Origin: an uncultured Oscillospiraceae bacterium
GTDB taxonomy: Bacteria; Bacillota; Clostridia; Oscillospirales; Acutalibacteraceae
NCBI GenBank assembly: GCA_900555805.1
Contig: USMJ01000037.1
Span: 1-8,480 of the forward strand
DNA: 8,480 nt
Reading direction: 5' to 3'
Shown here piece by piece: positions 1 to 5,587 of this stretch. Below the pieces are notes generated by a model, which was given only the letters and a program-made list of their open reading frames with translations, ran no database searches and was not told the DNA's origin. The translations under genes and the position numbers were made by a program. Positions within the stretch are counted from its first letter, which is position 1; each line of letters opens with the position of its first letter.

Positions 1-160
1 ACTCTTTGCGTTTGCCGTTCGGCAATTTCGGAGAATAGCTGCCTTCCCATTTCTTAGGACTGATTTGAAATAGGCATCCCGTTCCGGGGCGGCGTATCTT
101 CGGCTGTTTCGGCTCAAATTTCGCTCTTATGGGCGTTTCCGGCGCTTGGTCGGATGTCAC
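1..160 (-). CDS. Probable integrase (tyrosine recombinase) N-terminus, partial
   Basis: An open minus-strand frame of 53 codons runs off the left edge. It is bounded upstream by an in-frame TGA at 164-166, and the only possible start is the GTG at 158-160; there is no ATG in frame. The product is basic and contains RRPGTGCLFQIS followed by KKWEGSYSPKLPNGKRK. From memory this resembles the N-terminal beta-stranded DNA-binding arm of Firmicutes phage or conjugative-transposon integrases, which have a GCLYQI...EGRY.P...GKR pattern. The catalytic domain would lie outside the window. No good Shine-Dalgarno precedes the GTG, so this could also be a 5'-truncated remnant whose original start is lost. 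Another frame offers ATG at 50-52 (MGRQLFSEIAERQTQR), which I consider less likely. The call rests on a short stretch and remembered family patterns, so it is tentative. Confidence 0.42.
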   Translation of the reverse strand, partial: MTSDQAPETPIRAKFEPKQPKIRRPGTGCLFQISPKKWEGSYSPKLPNGKRKE

Positions 161-167
161 AATTCAG

Positions 168-193
168 ATATCTGTCTGATATGAGACAGATAT
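168..193. promoter_or_regulatory. Perfect inverted repeat, possible operator
   Basis: ATATCTGTCT (168-177) and AGACAGATAT (184-193) are perfect 10-base arms around a 6-base spacer. A second palindrome, CAGATATCTG (165-174), overlaps the left arm. No T-run follows on either strand, so it is unlikely to be a terminator. It lies 8 bases upstream of the putative integrase start (160), where an operator or recombinase-binding site would fit. I could not identify convincing -35/-10 boxes around it. The symmetry is seen directly; the regulatory role is inferred. Confidence 0.4.
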
Positions 194-241
194 TACGGCA
201 AGCAGGCACTCGGAGCGTACCGCATAAATATCAGCACGAAT

Positions 242-280
242 AAAAGCGTTCGGTAGGTTGTCACCTTTCCGAACGCTTTT
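242..280 (-). terminator. Rho-independent terminator of the operon
   Basis: A perfect 12-base stem (AAAAGCGTTCGG at 242-253, CCGAACGCTTTT at 269-280) encloses a 15-base loop, inside which AGGT/ACCT (255-258, 263-266) can add four more pairs. Read on the minus strand it begins 12 bases after the lipoprotein stop codon and ends in TTTTATT. The A-run/T-run symmetry means it could also work on the plus strand, but no plus-strand gene is seen to its left. Bases 194-241, between this hairpin and the inverted repeat, hold nothing I can recognise. Confidence 0.85.
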
Positions 281-292
281 GGTTTGTAATTT

Positions 293-1252
293 TCAGCGGC
301 TCATGTCGTAGAGCGCCGATTTTCCGCTTGTAAATCGTTCATAGGCCGTCAGCGCATAGTACGCCTGTTCCGTCGCCATTCGGTCGCCCTGCGGTTTATC
401 CTTTTGGTGGCAGAACATTCCGTCTCCGACCGCAAAGCCGCACAGTGCTTCTATGACTGTGCGTCCTTCTTTGACGAACCTTTCGTCGGTTTCGGGGTCA
501 ATCCCGAGCGAACACAAAGCGACAATAACCTGAGCCGAGGATTCGCAGTTTTGAGCGCCGTAACTTTCGTAGCCGCCTTCTGCTGTTTGCCTTTCCGAAA
601 GATAGTTCAAGGCTTTTTCGACCGCGGTATGCACGTTATCCTTATCCCGATACGGCGCAAGGGATTGCAGAGCCATTGCGGTCATGTCGATATCGGAGCT
701 GTCGCCGATAAAGCCCCAGCCGCCGTCAGAGCATTGCTGCGAGAGAATAAAATCAACAATTTTGTCACGGGTCAAGCCCGAATTTTCGGGGATAGCGTAA
801 TCTCCGCAGTCGAAAGCGAGCAAAGCCCATATAGGGCCGTTGTTGCCCTGCTTTTTTATATAGTCCATGTCGGCGAGCCCGTTTAACAGGTTATGGTCGC
901 CGATGTCGGTCGGATCTCCGCCCGCCGCCGTTATGCCTAATATGAGGCGCGAATTTTCCGTTGACTTGACAGAGTTCAGCCGATCGTTTCCGGCGCTTTG
1001 GACATGGTTTTCGGCGTTTTGAAGATATGCTTTCGCCGCCGCGTCGTTCAGTCTTTCCGAACGGGCGAGCCCGATAACAGCCCATTCGCCGCCGACCGAG
1101 CCGACGGTCGGGCTTTCCTGATTTGAAAGATACTTTCCCGTGCTGTCATACAGCGAACGCCAATCGTTCTTTTCTCCGCCGCAGCCGAAAAGTGTCAAGC
1201 ATATCAGCGAAAGCAAGACCAATGTTGAAACGAGTTTTGTTTTTGAGCGCAT
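293..1252 (-). CDS. Lipoprotein with transcobalamin/squalene-cyclase-like alpha-toroid repeats
   Basis: The 319-residue product has a lipoprotein signal: basic MRSKTK, a hydrophobic stretch (7-22) and a lipobox LFGC with Cys24 as the lipidation site, so it should be tethered outside the membrane. The rest resembles the alpha/alpha-toroid fold shared by prenyltransferases, squalene cyclases and the alpha domain of transcobalamin. Repeats include GGWGF...SDIDMTAMALQSLAPY (177-201), GGYESYG...ESSAQVIVALCSLGID (226-252) and GDGMFCH...MATEQAYYALTAYERF (277-307), ending in a YDMS motif usual for this family in Firmicutes. No terpene-cyclase DXDD or prenyltransferase zinc-site motif is evident, so a binding role is likelier than an enzymatic one. 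Full-length relatives often carry DUF4430 on the same chain; here that domain is encoded by the 736-residue protein upstream in the operon. The start is set by GGAG 7 bases upstream, and the gene lies 12 bases after the transglutaminase-like gene. It is the last gene before the terminator. The ligand is unknown; cobalamin is only a guess from fold. Confidence 0.85.
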   Translation of the reverse strand: MRSKTKLVSTLVLLSLICLTLFGCGGEKNDWRSLYDSTGKYLSNQESPTVGSVGGEWAVIGLARSERLNDAAAKAYLQNAENHVQSAGNDRLNSVKSTENSRLILGITAAGGDPTDIGDHNLLNGLADMDYIKKQGNNGPIWALLAFDCGDYAIPENSGLTRDKIVDFILSQQCSDGGWGFIGDSSDIDMTAMALQSLAPYRDKDNVHTAVEKALNYLSERQTAEGGYESYGAQNCESSAQVIVALCSLGIDPETDERFVKEGRTVIEALCGFAVGDGMFCHQKDKPQGDRMATEQAYYALTAYERFTSGKSALYDMSR

Positions 1253-1264
1253 ATCGGTTCTCCT

Positions 1265-3550
1265 TTATAAAAAATACATGAATTTAATTTGAATCTTTTT
1301 AAGTACGCCCGACTTTTCCCAAAGTCTCAGATACATCTCGTCTTTCAGTGAAATGACGAGATCGCGCTCTTCACGGGTCGGGCTTTCGGCGCTGAACATC
1401 GCCTTTTGCCATACGGTCACGGCCGTCAGATACCGTTCTCTTAAATCTTCATCCAAAAGCTCGGCATAGTCTTCAGCCGCTCTTTTGTCTATTGTTATTC
1501 CGTCCGCCGCCATTATGTCGGCTATATAGCCGACAGCGGTGCAAACGGCAAGGCGCAGATCTTTGGACAGAAACAGAGCTTTTCTCGCCGCAGACTTTCG
1601 GAGCTCACGCAGTATCCAAAGGATGAATAAAAGAAGTAAGACGACGGCCGCCGCGACCGAAACTATCAGCATGATCGTCAGTCGGTTCTTAAGCCAGAAC
1701 GATAACAGCGTCGGCTTTTCGTCGGCGTCGGGTTCTTCGGGCTGAAGCGCCTGTTTGTGTTCGTTTTCGTGCGTTTGTCCGATAAGTCCCGACACGTCGC
1801 GGTATGTATCGGGCTGATCCATAACAGACAGATATGTCGGCGTGGCTTCGAACGGCAGCCAGCCTATACCGTCCTGATAATACTCCGCCCATGCGTGGGC
1901 ATGGGTGTTGTCAAGGGCGAGCGCTTCGCCGCTCTTCGCTTTCGCCGCCTCTTTGTTCGTCACGACATACCCCTCGGCGAACCGCGACGGGATACCGTAA
2001 TAGCGAAACATCATGACGGCGGCGGAAGCGTAGTGTACGTCATAGCCGCGTTTTGTTCCGTCGAGAAAATTCAAAACGAAGTCGACACCCTCCTGCGTAC
2101 CCGAAACCGTCTCATCATAGGTTAGCGTTTCGGTGAGATAATAGAGAATATTTTGTTTCGCAGAAGAATAGTCGAAGTGCCGCTCGCCGTCCTGCTTGGT
2201 GAAGCCGCCCAATTTTTCGGACAGATATGCGTCAATGTCGGACGGCAGCGAGGTGTATTGTTCATAAACAAAATTGTTATACACTGCCTCTCTGCCGAGA
2301 TACTCCCTGACCGCCGCGTTGTCTGCGTTTTTCAGAATAAGAGCGGCGTTTTTTTGATATTTAAGTACGAGCGAGTTGTCTTCTGTCAGCGAATAAGAGC
2401 GCCGACCGTGAATTCCGTCCGCATATACGGTGCTGTCGCCTACGGCTTTCATGTCAAGCAGATCCGACTGTTCGGAAAGCCCGTAGGGCGCATAGATATA
2501 TTTCGAGGGCAAGCCTATATTCTCAACCTGTATGATATTCTCATTCTTCTGCTTTTTCTTCGAAACAGTGTAAGAAGCGGCGGCAAGCTGAGCCTGAGCG
2601 TAAAATCCGTTCTGATGCAGGAAAGCGAAGCTGTCCGCGTTTTTATATAAGACGTCGTTCGGCAGTGAAGCCCATCGGCTGTCTTTATATGTTTCGCCGA
2701 CAAAGCCTCTTAAATAACACGACGACGGCGAAGACATCGTGACGTTAAGCAAGGTTTCACCGCCGCTTTTTCTTCCGTCGGCAAGAGCGAGATCGCCCTC
2801 GGTAAGTCCGCTACCCTCGGTCTTGCCGTAGCGCAGATCATCCGCTGCCCGAACAATCCGGCTCGTACTCTTTATAATGAATTTCGGTTTTTCGCCGCCG
2901 AAAACGCCCGAGAGCAAGGCGACCGACAGAAGAATGATGACGGTAGCACGAAGCCATGCGCCGCAGAAAACCGTGTTCGCCGAAAGTTCACCTCCCTGTT
3001 TATATTCGGTCAGCGCAAATATCCACAAAAGCAGACATACAAGCGCCGACACCGATATTTGCGCTGAAGTGAGAATCGGCAGGAAAACAGCCGCAACGAC
3101 AACCACCAAGACGGTGGCAAGAGCACAGAAAATACGGCTATGCCGCTCGATCGCCCGACCGAAAGCAAGCGAAGTCAGCGCGGCGATGGGGACGAAAATA
3201 CAGATGAAATTCTGCGGCCGGGAAACGGTGAAGACATCGTAGTTTCTCGGGCGTACCTGTTTATAGGCGTCGATAAACGCGTTGAACAGAGCCGCCAGCC
3301 CGTCGGCGATCCTCACTCTGAAAATCAGCATAAACGCGAGGGTGAAAATCAAAATCGCCGCCGAAATTATGCGCTTCGGCTTATCGGAAGCAAGTCCGCA
3401 GGCGAATATAACAACCGCTCCGACCGCAAGCGGCAGCCAAAAGGCGACAGTATAACCGGCGAAAAGCAGCGAATTAAACAGCCACACGAAACAGCCGAAA
3501 AGCGCAAATGCGGCGGACGAAAGCAGAAAACGGTCTTTAAACTTCAACAT
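1265..3550 (-). CDS. Membrane protein with extracellular transglutaminase-like domain (Cys replaced by Asp)
   Basis: The 761-residue product has about seven N-terminal membrane segments (roughly 8-30, 34-54, 61-80, 115-131, 140-160, 165-182, 199-217), a large outer region, a transglutaminase-like core (about 460-575), a further membrane segment (624-648) and a basic cytoplasmic tail. This is the TgpA-like layout commonly found beside moxR and DUF58 genes. Core motifs are clear: GYDVHYASAAVMMFRYYGIP (503-521) and THAHAWAEYY...GWLPFEATPTY (549-573). The catalytic His aligns with H552. The position where the family normally has Cys in GYC is D504, confirmed from the GAC codon at 2039-2041, so classical thiol chemistry is not expected unless another residue substitutes. 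ATG 3548-3550 is chosen because GGGGAGG (3557-3563) sits 6 bases upstream; the in-frame ATG at 3581-3583 would add 11 residues and lacks as good a site. The gene overlaps the DUF58 stop by 14 bases, suggesting translational coupling. The reading frame is otherwise intact, which argues against a pseudogene. Confidence 0.85.
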   Translation of the reverse strand: MLKFKDRFLLSSAAFALFGCFVWLFNSLLFAGYTVAFWLPLAVGAVVIFACGLASDKPKRIISAAILIFTLAFMLIFRVRIADGLAALFNAFIDAYKQVRPRNYDVFTVSRPQNFICIFVPIAALTSLAFGRAIERHSRIFCALATVLVVVVAAVFLPILTSAQISVSALVCLLLWIFALTEYKQGGELSANTVFCGAWLRATVIILLSVALLSGVFGGEKPKFIIKSTSRIVRAADDLRYGKTEGSGLTEGDLALADGRKSGGETLLNVTMSSPSSCYLRGFVGETYKDSRWASLPNDVLYKNADSFAFLHQNGFYAQAQLAAASYTVSKKKQKNENIIQVENIGLPSKYIYAPYGLSEQSDLLDMKAVGDSTVYADGIHGRRSYSLTEDNSLVLKYQKNAALILKNADNAAVREYLGREAVYNNFVYEQYTSLPSDIDAYLSEKLGGFTKQDGERHFDYSSAKQNILYYLTETLTYDETVSGTQEGVDFVLNFLDGTKRGYDVHYASAAVMMFRYYGIPSRFAEGYVVTNKEAAKAKSGEALALDNTHAHAWAEYYQDGIGWLPFEATPTYLSVMDQPDTYRDVSGLIGQTHENEHKQALQPEEPDADEKPTLLSFWLKNRLTIMLIVSVAAAVVLLLLFILWILRELRKSAARKALFLSKDLRLAVCTAVGYIADIMAADGITIDKRAAEDYAELLDEDLRERYLTAVTVWQKAMFSAESPTREERDLVISLKDEMYLRLWEKSGVLKKIQIKFMYFL

Positions 3551-4634
3551 ATGCGTCCTCCCCGTTCTCGGATACGGCTTCAATGAACGACACAGCGGTA
3601 TCCCCTATCGACTGTTCTTCTAAGCCGCCGTCGGTCACGACGATAATGTGTGAAAAGCTCGAAAAATCGCATTGCTCGCAGAATCTCTCCAAAACGGAAC
3701 GGCTGTCCGTTTTCGTCTGAGCCGACAGAAGAAGCGGCAAAGCGGCGTTCAGCTCGTCCTCGCCTGCGATATGCATAAGCGAAACCGCTTCCCTTTCGGT
3801 ATCGAACCAGCCGATATCATGGGGAAAATTCGTTTCGCATAAAGCCGCCGAAACCGAAACAGCCGTTTCGCCGATATTCTCACGCTTTTCGGCGCTTCTG
3901 AAGCCGTTTAAAGCTATGTTATCAAGCAAAATCAGCACGGTATTATTTATCGGAAGCCCGTATTCTCTGACAGTCAGCGAATCGGTCTTTTCCGAAAGCT
4001 TCCAATGGATATCGCGGATCCTGTCGCCTGAGCGGTATTCACGAAGAGCAAAGGTTTCGCCCGGATCGTTTCCTGAGGAAAGCATTGAATATTCCGCGCT
4101 GTCGGGGTCCTGCGCCATATGCTGACCGACGGACAGCTTTATCGGGCGGATATTCGGAAGAATCAGAACCGAAGTCGTTTCCGCCGTCTGTTTCTTCATA
4201 CAGAAAATTCCGAAAGCGTCAATGACGGCGATTTCCGTCGCCGTCGCCGTGAATTTGCCGCACCGAGCCGAGCCGACCGTCACTATGACTTCGGCTTGCG
4301 AGCGGCCGCCGACAGAAAGCCATGCGGTTTTTGTTTCGCTTTCGCCCGTGAGCAGATTACGGCATTTCAGACTGACTTTCACTTTCGCCGCCGTGAAGCG
4401 GCTTTCGTTTCGCGCGGTCACTTTTAAATGAATATCGGAATTCTTGGCGGCTGTCGATTGAGCCGAGAGCCCGACCGAAACGCCGCTATACGCCCTGAAA
4501 GCGGCGAAGGCTTCAAGCGATAAACATATCAGCGTCGCCGCCGTCAGATATATCCCGACATTTCCTGCACCGAAAAGCCATACACCGATCAAAAATAAAA
4601 GCCAGAAAATTAACAGAATACGGTAGCGTTTCAT
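3537..4634 (-). CDS. DUF58 domain protein
   Basis: The 365-residue product has two N-terminal membrane segments (about 5-22 and 26-46), a beta-rich region (50-160) and the DUF58 signature FALREYRSGDRIRDIHWKLS (195-214) followed by TVREYG (221-226). DUF58 proteins are typical partners of MoxR ATPases and are thought to be their clients or adaptors at the membrane. The C-terminal half looks like a von Willebrand A-type fold, with strands VLILLD (233-238) and IIVVTDGG (330-337), but after the first strand the sequence is DNIAL rather than the DxSxS metal site, so metal-dependent adhesion is doubtful. The ATG has GGAG five bases upstream, overlapping the moxR TAA region, and the intergenic gap is 9 bases. 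Its last codons contain the ribosome-binding site and start of the transglutaminase-like gene. Function is inferred from family and context only. Confidence 0.87.
   Translation of the reverse strand: MKRYRILLIFWLLFLIGVWLFGAGNVGIYLTAATLICLSLEAFAAFRAYSGVSVGLSAQSTAAKNSDIHLKVTARNESRFTAAKVKVSLKCRNLLTGESETKTAWLSVGGRSQAEVIVTVGSARCGKFTATATEIAVIDAFGIFCMKKQTAETTSVLILPNIRPIKLSVGQHMAQDPDSAEYSMLSSGNDPGETFALREYRSGDRIRDIHWKLSEKTDSLTVREYGLPINNTVLILLDNIALNGFRSAEKRENIGETAVSVSAALCETNFPHDIGWFDTEREAVSLMHIAGEDELNAALPLLLSAQTKTDSRSVLERFCEQCDFSSFSHIIVVTDGGLEEQSIGDTAVSFIEAVSENGEDAYVEV
3557..3563 (-). promoter_or_regulatory. Ribosome-binding site inside the DUF58 gene
   Basis: GGGGAGG on the minus strand, 6 bases before ATG 3548-3550. 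It decides the start of the transglutaminase-like gene and lies within the last codons of the DUF58 gene, consistent with coupled translation. Confidence 0.75.
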
Positions 4635-4643
4635 ATAGTCTCC

Positions 4644-5576
4644 TTAAAAGGCGTCCGGCCGTTTGACCGAACTTAAAACTTCGTTTAAGACGTCCTGCGC
4701 TCCCGTGTCGTTGATCTTCGCCTTGGCGGAGAGAATTATTCTGTGAGCGCAAACGTCAATAAATACGTTTTCGACATCGGAGGGAATGACATAATTTCTC
4801 CCCTGTATCAGAGCCTTCGCTTTCGCCATACGGCAAACAGCCAGCGCTCCTCGGGGGCTTACACCGAGGGTGACGAGCGGATGAGAGCGGCTTTCTTCGG
4901 CGAGCGTCGTGACATAGTCAAGCAGGGTGTCTGCCATCTGTACCCGTCTTACATTTCTCTGCATCGCCATTATGTCCTCCGCCGTCGCCGACTGTTTCAC
5001 TTTCGAAAGCGGATCGTCGCTCTGTCGGTCGCGCAGAATATCCACCTGACTTTGGTGATTCGGATATCCCATTTTGAGTTTCACCATGAATCGGTCAAGC
5101 TGCGCGTGCGGCAGAAGCTGCGTGCCTGCCGCTCCGATGGGGTTCTGTGTGGCGATAACGATAAACGGCTCGGGAAGCTTATATGTTTTTCCGTCCACTG
5201 TCGCCTGCCTCTCCTCCATGACTTCGAGAAGAGCCGACTGCGTTTTGCTTGAGGTACGGTTAATTTCATCGGCGAGCAAGAGATTCGTCATGACCGCGCC
5301 CTGATGATAAACGAACCTTCCCGTCGCTTTGTCATAGACGGAAAATCCGACTATATCCGACGGAAGAACGTCGGGCGTGAACTGTATTCGGGAGTAGTCA
5401 AGTCCCAATGTCCGAGAAAATGCCAGAGCGGCAGTGGTCTTGCCTGTACCCGGAACATCATCTATCAGAACATGGCCCTGAGATATGAACGCCATCAGTA
5501 TCTTTTCGAGGACTTCGTCCTTGCCGATAATGACCTTTTTAACTTCATTCAGTATTTTTTCGATAATAGGATCCAT
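4644..5576 (-). CDS. MoxR-family AAA+ ATPase
   Basis: The 310-residue cytoplasmic ATPase is typical in length for MoxR proteins, which act as chaperone-like ATPases helping assemble or activate partner proteins. Visible motifs are Walker A DDVPGTGKTT (39-48, K46 binding ATP), Walker B LLLADEINR (99-107, with D103 and E104), sensor 1 ATQNP (142-146), the LDRF arginine region (160-163) and sensor 2 SPRGAL (240-245, R242). All key residues look intact, so it should hydrolyse ATP. The start at ATG 5574-5576 is preferred because AGGAG (5584-5588) lies 7 bases upstream; the ATG at 5592-5594 would overlap the upstream stop and place this Shine-Dalgarno inside the gene. The gap to the DUF4430 gene is 11 bases, and DUF58 follows after 9 bases. 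This order (moxR, DUF58, transglutaminase-like) is a well-known conserved module; the client here is presumably the DUF58 protein, the transglutaminase-like protein or the surface proteins. Confidence 0.95.
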   Translation of the reverse strand: MDPIIEKILNEVKKVIIGKDEVLEKILMAFISQGHVLIDDVPGTGKTTAALAFSRTLGLDYSRIQFTPDVLPSDIVGFSVYDKATGRFVYHQGAVMTNLLLADEINRTSSKTQSALLEVMEERQATVDGKTYKLPEPFIVIATQNPIGAAGTQLLPHAQLDRFMVKLKMGYPNHQSQVDILRDRQSDDPLSKVKQSATAEDIMAMQRNVRRVQMADTLLDYVTTLAEESRSHPLVTLGVSPRGALAVCRMAKAKALIQGRNYVIPSDVENVFIDVCAHRIILSAKAKINDTGAQDVLNEVLSSVKRPDAF

Positions 5577-5587
5577 TTCTTTTCTCC

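Noticed and set aside
1..292. Cobalamin riboswitch or other structured RNA, sought because of the transcobalamin-like proteins
   Set aside because: No B12-box-like or other conserved riboswitch core was seen here or in the short gaps between genes. The operon's own leader lies beyond the junction and cannot be examined.
404..886. Plus-strand open frame (160 codons) opposite the lipoprotein gene
   Set aside because: The minus-strand product has a lipobox and clear toroid repeats; the plus-strand translation has neither a domain nor a credible ribosome-binding site.
2153..2650. Plus-strand open frame (165 codons) opposite the transglutaminase-like gene
   Set aside because: It is antisense to a recognisable multi-domain membrane protein, and the translation resembles no family.
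3551..3583. Upstream ATG extending the transglutaminase-like protein by 11 residues (MKPYPRTGRTH)
   Set aside because: The strong GGGGAGG is correctly spaced only for the ATG at 3548-3550, and the extension would add charged residues before the first membrane segment and deepen the overlap with DUF58.
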